DNA from: Planctomycetota bacterium
GTDB taxonomy: Bacteria; Planctomycetota; B15-G4; SIAN01
Assembly (NCBI GenBank): GCA_028289345.1
Contig: JANQQL010000031.1
Location: 1-64,000 of the forward strand
Length of the DNA stretch: 64,000 bases
Direction of reading: 5' to 3'
Part shown: one piece after another, positions 34,214-41,996 of the stretch
How positions within the stretch are numbered: position 1 is the first letter of the stretch
Layout: each line of letters begins with the position of its first letter
Made by a program: the position numbers and the translations under genes
The notes under the pieces: generated by a model
Told to the model about the DNA's origin: nothing
What the model saw: the letters and a program-made list of their open reading frames with translations, nothing else
The model's database searches: none

Positions 34214-34612
34214 TCAGTAGATCTCCAGGAGCGGCTCTCCGCCCACATGGTTCTGCCTGGCCTCACGATCCGAGAGCACGCCATGGGTGGTGCTGAGAAC
34301 CGTGATGCCCATTCCCCGCAACACCGGGTTGACTTCCTTCACCCCCAGGTAGATGCGACGTCCCGGCTTGCTGACTCGCTGGATCTTCTGAATGACCCGC
34401 TCACCATCCGGACCGTACTTCAGCTTGATCTTGAGAACACCCTGCACATTGCCGGGTTCCACGGTGAAGTCTTCGATGTAGCCCTCACGCTTGAGGACCT
34501 CGCAAATGCCAGCCTTCAGGCGGGAATGCGGAATCGCCACCGTTTGTTTGCCGACCCGCGCGGAGTTGCGAATCCGCGTGGCGAGATCAGCGATGGGATC
34601 CGTCATGGTCAT
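34214..34612 (-). CDS. rpsH: 30S ribosomal protein S8
   Basis: A 132-residue S8, which binds 16S helix 21 and in many bacteria also represses the spc operon. It shows DPIADLATRIRNSARVGKQ at the N-terminus and the C-terminal GITVLSTTHGVLSDREAR. An internal ATG at 34606 would remove two residues and fits the common MTDPIAD start equally well. Confidence 0.97.
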   Translation of the reverse strand: MTMTDPIADLATRIRNSARVGKQTVAIPHSRLKAGICEVLKREGYIEDFTVEPGNVQGVLKIKLKYGPDGERVIQKIQRVSKPGRRIYLGVKEVNPVLRGMGITVLSTTHGVLSDREARQNHVGGEPLLEIY

Positions 34613-34627
34613 GAGTTCGCCCTCTCG

Positions 34628-34813
34628 TTACCAGGAGGCCTTGCGGACGCCGGGGATCTCTCCCTTCAGCGACAGCGTTCGGAAGCAGATCCGGCAGATT
34701 CCGAATTTGCGGTAGTAGGCGCGCGCCCGCCCGCAAAGGCTGCAGCGGTTGTAACGCCGCGCCTTGAACTTCGGCTCTTTCTTCTGCTTGACGCGCAGAC
34801 AGGTTTTCGCCAC
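34628..34813 (-). CDS. rpsN: 30S ribosomal protein S14, zinc-binding type Z
   Basis: A 61-residue S14 of the short zinc type, with C24, C27, C40 and C43 in RCSLCGRARAYY and FGICRICFR. The start is a GTG at 34813 after GGAGCGAAGCA. A longer frame running further upstream (to 34885) overlaps rplE and is not used. Confidence 0.96.
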   Translation of the reverse strand: MAKTCLRVKQKKEPKFKARRYNRCSLCGRARAYYRKFGICRICFRTLSLKGEIPGVRKASW

Positions 34814-34826
34814 TGCTTCGCTCCTC

Positions 34827-35402
34827 TCAGGATGCTTTCTTGAACGGCATTCCCACCGCTTCCAACAAGGCTTCCGCCTGGGCATCGTCGACCGCCGTGG
34901 TGACGATCGTGATGTTCATCCCGGTGACGTTCTTCACCGAGTCGAGGTCAATTTCCGGGAACACCGACTGCTCGTTCAAACCCATGGAGTAGTTGCCGCG
35001 TCCGTCGAAGGACTTGCGGGACAGCCCACGGAAGTCACGAATTCGAGGAATCGCCAGGCTGATGAGCCGATCCAAGAACTCGTACATCCGAGCTCCTCGC
35101 AGCGTCACCTTCAGGCCAATCTGCATGCCTTCACGCAACTTGAAGCCGGCGATCGAGCGCCGCGCCTTGGTGATCACCGGACGTTGTCCGGTCAAGATCC
35201 CAAGGTGGCTCGAAGCTTCTTTGAGAAGCTCCTTGTTCTCCTTCGCCGCCCCCAACCCCATGTTCACCACGACCTTTTGCAGTCGCGGAATGGCCATGGT
35301 GTTCTTGATGGAAAAGCGCTCACCCAGCTTCTGGTGAATCTCTTCGTCGTACTTGATCCGCAGCCGTGGCTTCGGACCCTGTTCGGTGGACTTGTCGCTC
35401 AT
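34827..35402 (-). CDS. rplE: 50S ribosomal protein L5
   Basis: A 191-residue L5, a 5S rRNA and P-site tRNA contact. It shows the IPRLQKVVVNMGLGAAKENK motif and the C-terminal FPEIDLDSVKNVTGMNITIVTTA region. The N-terminus is about 10 residues longer than in E. coli (STEQGPKPRLRIKYDEE). Confidence 0.97.
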   Translation of the reverse strand: MSDKSTEQGPKPRLRIKYDEEIHQKLGERFSIKNTMAIPRLQKVVVNMGLGAAKENKELLKEASSHLGILTGQRPVITKARRSIAGFKLREGMQIGLKVTLRGARMYEFLDRLISLAIPRIRDFRGLSRKSFDGRGNYSMGLNEQSVFPEIDLDSVKNVTGMNITIVTTAVDDAQAEALLEAVGMPFKKAS

Positions 35403-35412
35403 TGCTCTTCTT

Positions 35413-35724
35413 TCAACCGTCCAGGACGTTCGAGTCCTTCACGCCGACTCGCACGCGCTTCCCGTCCCGAGTTTCCACCCGAAACCGCTGCCCCGAAGAA
35501 CCCGAAACGGCAGCCACATTGGAAATGTGAATCGGCCCTTCCCTTTGGACTCGGCCCCCCTTCGGGTTTTGCTGACTGCGCTTGACGTGGCGGAACTGCA
35601 TGGCGAGACCTTCCACGTACACGCGGTCCTTCTCGGCCTCGACCTTCAGGACTTTGCCAGTCCGCCCCTTCTCCGCACCGCTCAAGAGAATGACTTCGTC
35701 GCCTCGTCGGATTCGCCGTGCCAT
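35413..35724 (-). CDS. rplX: 50S ribosomal protein L24
   Basis: A 103-residue L24, an early 50S assembly initiator, with a KOW motif (RRGDEVILLSGAEKGRTGKV) at the N-terminus and GPIHISNVAAV in the core. Its ATG shares a base with the rplN stop (TGATG). Confidence 0.96.
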   Translation of the reverse strand: MARRIRRGDEVILLSGAEKGRTGKVLKVEAEKDRVYVEGLAMQFRHVKRSQQNPKGGRVQREGPIHISNVAAVSGSSGQRFRVETRDGKRVRVGVKDSNVLDG

Positions 35725-36092
35725 CACACCACCTCTGCGGCCAGGGAGATGATCTTCATGAACTTGCGCTGACGCAGCTCACGAGCCACGGCGCCGAAGA
35801 TTCGGGTCCCCTTGGGATTGTTGTCATTGTCGAGGATCACCAAGGCGTTGCGATCGAAGCGCACATAGGAACCGTCGTTACGACGAATTGGCGCGCGGGT
35901 TCTGACGATGACGCCCTTGATGACCTCTCCGGCCTTGATGTCAGAGCCGGGCACCGCCTTCTTCACCGAACCGACAATGATGTCGCCGATGGAGGCGTAA
36001 CGGCGCCGAGATCCACCCAGGACCTTGATGCACATGACGCTTCGCGCGCCACTGTTGTCCGCCACGTCGAGGCGAGTCTGCATCTGAATCAT
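35724..36092 (-). CDS. rplN: 50S ribosomal protein L14
   Basis: A 122-residue L14 of the subunit interface, starting MIQMQTRLDVADNSGARSVM and containing VIVRTRAPIRRNDGSYVRFD and PKGTRIFGAVARELR. It has the standard length and overlaps rpsQ and rplX by one base each. Confidence 0.97.
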   Translation of the reverse strand: MIQMQTRLDVADNSGARSVMCIKVLGGSRRRYASIGDIIVGSVKKAVPGSDIKAGEVIKGVIVRTRAPIRRNDGSYVRFDRNALVILDNDNNPKGTRIFGAVARELRQRKFMKIISLAAEVV

Positions 36093-36370
36093 TAGTCGAT
36101 CCTCGCAGCTTGCTCGACGACTCGGACCAGCTTCCAGCGCTTGGTCTTGGAGAGCGGTCGGGAGAATTCCACCTCGACCCGGTCCCCTTCGCGGGAAGCG
36201 TTCTCTTCATCGTGAACCTTGAGCACGGTCTTGCGGCGGATGTACTTGTGGTAAAGCGCGTGCTTCACCAGTCGTTCCACCACAACGGTCCGTGTCTTGT
36301 CCATCTTGTCGGAACTCACCACGCCCGTGCGCCGCGGCTTGCTCTGCGCCTCGGTGGTTTGCTCAGCCAT
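36092..36370 (-). CDS. rpsQ: 30S ribosomal protein S17
   Basis: A 92-residue S17 OB-fold protein: RRTGVVSSDKMDKTRTVVVER, then ENASREGDRVEVEFSRPLSKTKRW. The ATG at 36370 overlaps rpmC by 8 bases; the further upstream start at 36391 is less likely because it lies well inside rpmC. Confidence 0.96.
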   Translation of the reverse strand: MAEQTTEAQSKPRRTGVVSSDKMDKTRTVVVERLVKHALYHKYIRRKTVLKVHDEENASREGDRVEVEFSRPLSKTKRWKLVRVVEQAARID

Positions 36371-36575
36371 TTGCCTGCTCCTTCGCGGCAATTCGACGCT
36401 CGTTCTGGATCGTCAGAATCCGCGCGATGTCGCGACGGGTCTTCTGGACCTCTTTGGTGTCCTGAATCTCTTCGGAAGCCTGCTTGAAGCGCAACTCGAA
36501 CAGACGCTTGCGCAGTTCCTTCAACTGGAAGTCGAGCTCCGAAGGCTCATGGGAGCGCCATTCACTCGCTTTCAT
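36363..36575 (-). CDS. rpmC: 50S ribosomal protein L29
   Basis: A 70-residue helical-hairpin L29 at the exit tunnel. It shows the LDFQLKELRKRLFELRFKQA block and the KEVQKTRRDIARILTI motif. It starts at the ATG at 36575, overlapping the rplP stop by 4 bases. In the same frame a much longer open stretch exists upstream, but it overlaps rplP and is not used. Confidence 0.95.
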   Translation of the reverse strand: MKASEWRSHEPSELDFQLKELRKRLFELRFKQASEEIQDTKEVQKTRRDIARILTIQNERRIAAKEQANG

Positions 36576-36988
36576 AGTCCGTGCCTCCGGCGCACCAGCT
36601 TCACCTTGATGGGCAACTTGTGAGAGACGCGGTTGAACGCCAACACCGCCTTCTCTTCCGTCACTCCGCCCAGCTCGTAAAGGATGGTTCCCGGCTTGAC
36701 CGGGGCCACCCAGCGATCCGGTTCGCCTTTCCCCTTTCCCATCCGGGTTTCGGCCGGCTTGGCCGAGATCGGCTTGTGAGGAAAGATGCGAATGTAGATG
36801 CGTCCTTCCGGAGCGTTTCGACTGGCAGCCACACGACCGGCTTCGATCTGACGCCCAGTGATCCAGGCCCACTCCAAAGACTGGAGCCCGTACTCACCAA
36901 AATTCACCTCGTTGCCACGTCGGGCAACGCCCCGCAACTTGCCGCGCTGGACTTTTCGCCACCGGACACGTTTAGGCATCATCGCCAT
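36572..36988 (-). CDS. rplP: 50S ribosomal protein L16
   Basis: A 138-residue L16 near the A site. It contains PKRVRWRKVQRGKLRGVARRG (PKRVRWRKVQRG and the following block), the ITGRQIEAGRVAASRNAPEG motif and FPHKPISAKPAETRMGKGKG. Three ATGs (36988, 36982, 36979) are possible; the first has AAGGGAG 7 bases upstream and is used, overlapping rpsC by 17 bases. Confidence 0.95.
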   Translation of the reverse strand: MAMMPKRVRWRKVQRGKLRGVARRGNEVNFGEYGLQSLEWAWITGRQIEAGRVAASRNAPEGRIYIRIFPHKPISAKPAETRMGKGKGEPDRWVAPVKPGTILYELGGVTEEKAVLAFNRVSHKLPIKVKLVRRRHGL

Positions 36989-37631
36989 GGGAGGCTCCCT
37001 TCGTTCCTTCGTAGTACCCGCGGAACACCCAAGTCTTGACGCCAATCACTCCGTGCGTGGTTCGAGCCTCGGCAAAGCCGTAGTCGATCTGCGCATCGAG
37101 GGTGGAAAGGGCAATGGACCCCTGAATGATCTGTTCGCGGCGGGACATGTCCGCGCCACCAAGGCGACCAGCGATGAGAATCTTGATGCCCCTCGCCCCC
37201 GCCTGCATGGTCATCTGTGCGGTCTTCTTCAGGGCTCGTCGGAAAGACACGCGCTTCTCGAGCTGCTCGGCGATGCTTTCGGCGACCAACTGAGCCACCA
37301 GCTCCGGGCGAGAGATCTCGATGGTGTGAATCGTCACCGGATGGCCAGCAAGCTTGGCAAGGTCGTTGCGAAGCTGCTCGGCTCGCACGCCCTTGCGCCC
37401 GATCAAGACACCGGGACGAGCCGTGTGCACAATGACCGTTGTCGACTCACGAGTTCGTTCGATGTCGACGCGAGCCACGGCTGCCTGCCGGAACTCCTTC
37501 TTGATGAAGCGTCGGATCTTTTGATCCTGCTCCAACAGTGTCGGGAAGTCCTTCTTGGAGGCCAACCAACGCGAACGCCAAGGCTCGCGGATACCGATGC
37601 GAAACCCCAGAGGCATGACTTTCTGACCCAT
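36972..37631 (-). CDS. rpsC: 30S ribosomal protein S3
   Basis: A 219-residue S3 at the mRNA entry channel. It shows MGQKVMPLGFRIGI, a type II KH domain with the GRKG loop (RPGVLIGRKGVRAEQL) at about residues 75-90, and the C-terminal GIKILIAGRLGGADMSRREQ and GVIGVKTWVF blocks. The ATG shares a base with the rplV stop. Confidence 0.97.
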   Translation of the reverse strand: MGQKVMPLGFRIGIREPWRSRWLASKKDFPTLLEQDQKIRRFIKKEFRQAAVARVDIERTRESTTVIVHTARPGVLIGRKGVRAEQLRNDLAKLAGHPVTIHTIEISRPELVAQLVAESIAEQLEKRVSFRRALKKTAQMTMQAGARGIKILIAGRLGGADMSRREQIIQGSIALSTLDAQIDYGFAEARTTHGVIGVKTWVFRGYYEGTKGASHGDDA

Positions 37632-38020
37632 CAGGCGTTCTCCTCGGCAGCGGGTTGGCTGTCCGCGTCTGCTTTGTTCCCAGCCGGATCCCCAAGCACG
37701 ACGTGCAAGTGACTGGTGCGCTTGCGAATGGGATGCCAGCGTCCCCGCGCCACGAACCGACCCAGCGGCCGGTGCAACAGCGGGCCGTCGTTCACGTAGA
37801 TCTTGTCCACGACGAGCTGATTGACGTTCACGGCACTGTCTTGACTGGCATTGGCCAGTGCCGACTTGATGACCATCTTGAACAGGTACGCGCCGCGACG
37901 CGGATTGAACTCGAGGATCTCGAGCGCGCGGTTGACGTTCTTGCCGCGCACGAGATCCGCCACCGGCCGCACTTTGCGGGCGGAGATCCTCGCGTACTTG
38001 TGACTTGCCTGAAATCCCAT
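37631..38020 (-). CDS. rplV: 50S ribosomal protein L22
   Basis: A 129-residue L22 whose beta-hairpin lines the exit tunnel. It shows ARISARKVRPVADLVRGKNV and the hairpin region FVARGRWHPIRKRTSHLHVVL. The C-terminal 15 residues (GNKADADSQPAAEENA) are an acidic, low-complexity extension. Confidence 0.96.
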   Translation of the reverse strand: MGFQASHKYARISARKVRPVADLVRGKNVNRALEILEFNPRRGAYLFKMVIKSALANASQDSAVNVNQLVVDKIYVNDGPLLHRPLGRFVARGRWHPIRKRTSHLHVVLGDPAGNKADADSQPAAEENA

Positions 38021-38052
38021 GGGGTTTTCCCGCTCCAGCGAATCCTCGGGGT

Positions 38053-38319
38053 TTACTTCTTGCCCGCCGCGTGTCCTCGGAAAGTGCGTGTGGGTGCGAA
38101 TTCACCCAGCTTGTGGCCGACCATGTCTTCGGTCACGAACACCCGCACGTGATTGCGGCCGTTGTGAACCTGAAACGTGTGATTCACGAACTCCGGAATC
38201 ACGGTGCACCGGCGCGACCAGGTTTTGATCGGCTCCCGTCGCCCGTCCTTGTCCAGACGCTCCACCTTTTTCATCAACTTGGCGTCGATGTAAGGACCTT
38301 TCTTGATGCTTCGTCCCAT
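38053..38319 (-). CDS. rpsS: 30S ribosomal protein S19
   Basis: An 88-residue S19 of the 30S head, starting MGRSIKKGPYIDAKLMKKVE and containing WSRRCTVIPEFVNHTFQVHNG and the HKLGEFAPTRTFRGH motif. Standard length and placement between rplB and rplV. Confidence 0.97.
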   Translation of the reverse strand: MGRSIKKGPYIDAKLMKKVERLDKDGRREPIKTWSRRCTVIPEFVNHTFQVHNGRNHVRVFVTEDMVGHKLGEFAPTRTFRGHAAGKK

Positions 38320-38401
38320 GGTTCGTCTCGTTCAGCCTGTTCTGGAGATGCCCGAAGGTCGGTGCTTCTGATTCCGTGTGCTCTGACTCAGTGTGATTGG
38401 A

Positions 38402-39244
38402 TTACTTGTTTTCGATCCGGCGCTTGCGGCCACGGATGACGAACCGACTGGACGTCTTCCGCGGGTTGCGGGTGTTGCCACCCTTGGAGGGCTTGCCCCA
38501 AGGAGAGCAAGGATGACGACCACCGCCGGAGCGGCCTTCCCCACCACCCATGGGATGGGCGATCGGGTTCATGGCAGTGCCGCGCACCTTGGGTCGGCGA
38601 CCCTTCCATCGATTGCGACCGGCCTTGCCGATTTTCACGTTCTGGTGTTCGATGTTTCCAACCTGGCCAATGGTGGCACGGCAACGAATCGGAATGCGTC
38701 GACGCTCCCCCGAGGGAAGCGCGATCGTCGCGTAGGTTCGATCCTTCCCGACCAGCTGGATCTGGGCGCCTGCGCCGCGGCCGAGCTGCCCACCCTTCCC
38801 AGGGGTCATCTCAACGTTGTGCACATAGAGCCCCAAAGGAATGGACTGCAGCGGCATGCAATTGCCGACCTTGGGTTCCACGGTCTCCCCAGACACCACA
38901 CGAGCCCCGACCTTCAAACCGAGCGGCGCCAGCATGTAGGCCTTGGCACCGTCGACATAGTGCAGCAGCGCGATCCGCGCCGTGCGCCCGGGGTCGTATT
39001 CGATGGCAGCCACCTTGGCCACGACATCGTCCTTCTTGCGTTTGAAGTCGATGACGCGCAGGTGGCGTTTGTGTCCTCCGCCACGCCGGCGCGAGGTGAT
39101 TCGGCCGGTGTTGTTGCGCCCCCCGCTCTTACGCAAGGGCTTCAACAACGAGCGATTGCTGGCCTTCGCCGTGATCTCACTCAGATCCGGAGAGGTCCCG
39201 AATCGCCTGCCGGGAGATGTGGGCCGGTAGCTCTTGAGCGCCAT
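38402..39244 (-). CDS. rplB: 50S ribosomal protein L2
   Basis: A 280-residue L2, required for peptidyl-transferase activity and subunit association. It shows KSYRPTSPGRRFGTSPDL, the SH3-like middle with GRGAGAQIQLVGKD, and the C-terminal NPIAHPMGGGEGRSGGGRHP with its conserved histidine. Confidence 0.97.
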   Translation of the reverse strand: MALKSYRPTSPGRRFGTSPDLSEITAKASNRSLLKPLRKSGGRNNTGRITSRRRGGGHKRHLRVIDFKRKKDDVVAKVAAIEYDPGRTARIALLHYVDGAKAYMLAPLGLKVGARVVSGETVEPKVGNCMPLQSIPLGLYVHNVEMTPGKGGQLGRGAGAQIQLVGKDRTYATIALPSGERRRIPIRCRATIGQVGNIEHQNVKIGKAGRNRWKGRRPKVRGTAMNPIAHPMGGGEGRSGGGRHPCSPWGKPSKGGNTRNPRKTSSRFVIRGRKRRIENK

Positions 39245-39274
39245 GAGTCCTTGGATGCCCTTTGTTATCGGTTC

Positions 39275-39562
39275 TTAGAAAAAGTCGATCGCGTCACCCT
39301 CGCGCAACTTCACGAGAGCTCGTTTGAACGAAGTGGTGTAGTGAAAACGACCGAAGGTGCGTCGCGGCTTGCCCTGACGCACCATGGTTCGAACGTCCAG
39401 AACCTTCACGTCCGGGAACAACTCTTCCACAGCGCTCTTGATCTGGATCTTGTTGGCCTCGGGATGCACGAGGAACGTGTACTGGTTCGCCAGCTCCTGC
39501 ATCATGGTGCCCTTCTCGGTCACCAACGGCTTGCGAATGATTTGACGCGGATCACTGGGCAT
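39275..39562 (-). CDS. rplW: 50S ribosomal protein L23
   Basis: A 95-residue L23, the docking site for trigger factor and SRP at the tunnel exit. It shows IIRKPLVTEKGTMMQE and the YTFLVHPEANKIQIKSAVEELF core. The ATG at 39562 overlaps the rplD end by 11 bases; an upstream extension (to 39586) lies inside rplD and is not used. Confidence 0.95.
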   Translation of the reverse strand: MPSDPRQIIRKPLVTEKGTMMQELANQYTFLVHPEANKIQIKSAVEELFPDVKVLDVRTMVRQGKPRRTFGRFHYTTSFKRALVKLREGDAIDFF

Positions 39563-40208
39563 CGCCGGTCTCCTTGGAGTCCGCATTCCAGCGGCGAGAC
39601 ATGACTTCGTAAGCGTCGTCCACCATCACCAGATGACGGCGAGAGAGGATGTGGTGGGCATTCACGTCCTGGGCGGGAACCACCTCGACCCAGCGAAGGT
39701 TCCGGAAGGACTTGAAGAGAGTCTCGTTCTGCGAACCGAGGACGATGACCGCCCCCCCGTCGAGAGCCTCGAGCGACTTCAGGATCCCGTGGGCCCGCTT
39801 GGCCGACGGCTGCTCCCAAGAAACCTTGTCCAGGAACGCCGCTTCATTGTCCGCGAACTTGCTGAGCACGGCGGACTTCAACGCTTCCCGCCGCCCTTTG
39901 GCCGTCATCCCCAACCGGTGGCTCCGAGGCCGGGGTCCAAACACGGTGCCCCCGCCCTTCCACAGCGGCGAAGCGAAGTCACCGGCACGCGCTCGACCGG
40001 TTCCCTTTTGCCGGAACGGCTTGCGACCAGTGCGCGACACCTCCGCACGCGTCTTCGTCGAGTGGGTCCCCTGACGAAGATTGGCTTGGTAGCGGATCAC
40101 GGCGGATCGCAGCAAACGGGCGCGCACCTTGTCACCGAGCGGAGCGAGATCCACGTCGCGGGTCGAGACCGACTCGCTTGCTCCGTCGTAGTACTTTGCC
40201 TGAGCCAT
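39552..40208 (-). CDS. rplD: 50S ribosomal protein L4
   Basis: A 218-residue L4 lining the exit tunnel; in some bacteria L4 also represses the S10 operon. It shows the tunnel loop RTGRKPFRQKGTGRARAGD, GGTVFGPRPRSH and the C-terminal Rossmann-like domain. The ATG at 40208 has only a weak ribosome-binding site. The 132-base gap upstream holds a strong hairpin, so L4 production may be set separately from L3. Confidence 0.96.
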   Translation of the reverse strand: MAQAKYYDGASESVSTRDVDLAPLGDKVRARLLRSAVIRYQANLRQGTHSTKTRAEVSRTGRKPFRQKGTGRARAGDFASPLWKGGGTVFGPRPRSHRLGMTAKGRREALKSAVLSKFADNEAAFLDKVSWEQPSAKRAHGILKSLEALDGGAVIVLGSQNETLFKSFRNLRWVEVVPAQDVNAHHILSRRHLVMVDDAYEVMSRRWNADSKETGDAQ

Positions 40209-40286
40209 GGTTGAGCCTTTTGCCCCGGACACGAGCGATCCGGGTTGCCTTGCCGAATCCAGTGCGTCGCGAACGAGCCGCCTGCA

Positions 40287-40331
40287 CTGAAACAAAAGCA
40301 AGATGCCTTCGGCGATCGCGCCGAAGGCATC
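40287..40331 (-). terminator. Intrinsic terminator or attenuator between rplC and rplD
   Basis: A perfect 12-bp inverted repeat GATGCCTTCGGC/GCCGAAGGCATC (40302-40313 and 40320-40331) with a 6-base loop is followed on the minus strand by TTGCTTTTGTTTCAG. It begins 10 bases past the rplC stop. Stem strength and the T-rich tail are those of a Rho-independent terminator, yet it lies in the middle of the S10 operon. Confidence 0.8.
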
Positions 40332-40340
40332 CTGAGTCAA

Positions 40341-41003
40341 CTAACCTTTGGGGACATAAACTTGGGAACGCGCCGTTCGCAGAAGAACAACTCCCCCGCG
40401 CGAACCCGGAATCGAACCCTTCACGAGAAGCGTATTCGTTTCCGGCTGGACCGCCACCACTGCGTGATTCTTGGAGGTGATTCGCTCGCCTCCCCAGTGA
40501 GTCGGCATGCGCTTGCCCTTCAAGACACGACCGGGATACGTGTGCATCCCGATGGCGCCCGGCCCGCGCTGATCCATGTTGCCGTGAGAGCGTCGCTTAC
40601 CGGCGAAATTCCATGCGCGCACACCGCCCATGAAACCTCGTCCTTTGCACTCTCCCACGATGTCGACCTTGTCTCCCGGCACGAACCAGTCACACTTCAG
40701 TTCGTCGCCGACGTTGCGGTCGAGCGGTCCCGGGGTCCGGACCTCGCGCAATAGGCGGGTCGCTGGCACCCCTCGTTTTTCGGCTTCGATGCGCTGCGGC
40801 TTTGCCAGCCGCTGCGGTTTCTGAGCGAGGAAGCCCATCTGCACGGAGTCGTAACCATCCGTGTCCTTGGCTTTCATCTGTGTGACGACGCACGGTCCGG
40901 CAGTCAGCACCGTGACCGCGACCACGTTGCCGTTTTCGTCGAATACTTGGGACATCCCCTCCTTCCGGGCGAGGATTGCCTTGAACTCTACGTCTTCCGC
41001 CAC
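40341..41003 (-). CDS. rplC: 50S ribosomal protein L3
   Basis: A 220-residue L3, an early 50S assembly protein. It shows ILARKEGMSQVFDENGNVV at the start and GRGFMGGVRAWNFAGKRRSHGN and HTYPGRVLKGKRMPTHWG in the central extension that reaches the peptidyl-transferase centre. The start is a GTG; the closest purine-rich site is GGAGACGAGG. It is 120 bases after rpsJ. Confidence 0.95.
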   Translation of the reverse strand: MAEDVEFKAILARKEGMSQVFDENGNVVAVTVLTAGPCVVTQMKAKDTDGYDSVQMGFLAQKPQRLAKPQRIEAEKRGVPATRLLREVRTPGPLDRNVGDELKCDWFVPGDKVDIVGECKGRGFMGGVRAWNFAGKRRSHGNMDQRGPGAIGMHTYPGRVLKGKRMPTHWGGERITSKNHAVVAVQPETNTLLVKGSIPGSRGGVVLLRTARSQVYVPKG

Positions 41004-41123
41004 CGCCTCGTCTCCACACCCTCGAGCGCCATCAAGCAGGCGCTACCAAACCTTCCACCCCACTACCTCGAGCCCAGTCCGGCGAGCCCAGCCAAGGAGC
41101 CCCGAACCCTCGAGGCCGCTCGT

Positions 41124-41435
41124 CTAAGCCTTGACTCGAATGTCCACGCCAGCCGGGAGATTCAACCGACTGATGGAGTCGATCGTCTTCGCCGTGGGCT
41201 CGCTGATCAGGACCAACCGCTTGTGGGTCCGGATCTCGAACTGCTCTCGGGACTTCTTGTCAATGTGAGGGGATCGCAGCACCGTGAAACGCTCGATGCG
41301 AGTCGGCAATGGGATGGGACCAGCCACCCGAGCGCCCGTTCGCTTCGCCGTTTCGACGATGTCCGACGCCGAGGTATCCAGTGCCTCGTGGTCGTACGCT
41401 TCCAACCGAATACTGATTTTTTGGTGCTGCGTCAT
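41124..41435 (-). CDS. rpsJ: 30S ribosomal protein S10
   Basis: A 103-residue S10, also the NusE antitermination factor. It shows ISIRLEAYDHEALDTSASDIV, GPIPLPTRIERFTVLRSPH and the EQFEIRTHKRLVLI block. The ATG at 41435 is the only start that fits the family; upstream in-frame sequence is leader. It is the first gene of the S10 section, about 500 bases after the promoter at 41935-41962. Confidence 0.96.
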   Translation of the reverse strand: MTQHQKISIRLEAYDHEALDTSASDIVETAKRTGARVAGPIPLPTRIERFTVLRSPHIDKKSREQFEIRTHKRLVLISEPTAKTIDSISRLNLPAGVDIRVKA

Positions 41436-41934
41436 CGAACCGGAAACCCCGACCCCAGAGAAACCGACAGCGGCGTGCACCGCTGCCCGAGGAACTTCCC
41501 CTCGAAACCTCAAATCCCATTCACTCAGGCCGACTGATCTTGGGAATTTGCCCAAGCACTCCGCCCGAAGGCCGGTCCGTCGCGAACCGGCAAGCACCCA
41601 CTCTTCGCGCAACCACCCCATCATCGATGCAAACCTCGACCGCACCCATCGGCACAAAGCTCCGGGTGAACATCACTGGTGGTCGAGGTCGGACAGAAGA
41701 GACAGCCGTTTGCCTAGCCGAGTTCCGTTTCCCGATCCGTCCAACCGAAACTACCCTAACCACTTACGGCGTGGCAGCTTCCGGCTTTCACAACAGCAGA
41801 TCGAACAACGTCGCTCGACCGCGGCACCCCGCAGTCCCCTGAACCGCGAGGAGCCGGCCCGGGACGGATACTGATCCGCTCCGGTTCGAGACCTCTTCGA
41901 TACTGGGCGTTTCCCGCGAAAATGGGAGCCGAGC
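41436..41934. other. Long leader or spacer upstream of rpsJ
   Basis: About 500 bases between rpsJ and the promoter near 41940. Short open frames exist (for example a GTG-initiated 80-codon frame at 41521-41763 on the minus strand), but none has a recognisable product or ribosome-binding site. If the promoter is real, this is an unusually long untranslated leader that could hold operon regulation. I see no classical riboswitch or L4-leader fold by eye. Confidence 0.4.
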
Positions 41935-41976
41935 ATCGTAGGAAACCCCAAAAATGTGTCAAAGACTATTTTTGGG
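41935..41976 (-). promoter_or_regulatory. Promoter of the S10 section within an AT-rich palindrome
   Basis: On the minus strand TTGACA (41957-41962), a 16-base spacer and TACGAT (41935-41940) form a good sigma70-type promoter pointing at rpsJ. The -35 box lies in the loop of a perfect 9-bp inverted repeat CCCAAAAAT/ATTTTTGGG (41947-41955 and 41968-41976), 20 bases past the fusA stop. The palindrome could act as an operator, as a terminator for fusA, or both. Confidence 0.65.
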
Positions 41977-41996
41977 TCAGTGCCGCAGACCAGAGG

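Noticed and set aside
41521..41763. An 80-codon GTG-initiated frame in the rpsJ leader
   Set aside because: It has no ribosome-binding site, no recognisable domain and no conserved feature; it is kept only as a note in the leader description.
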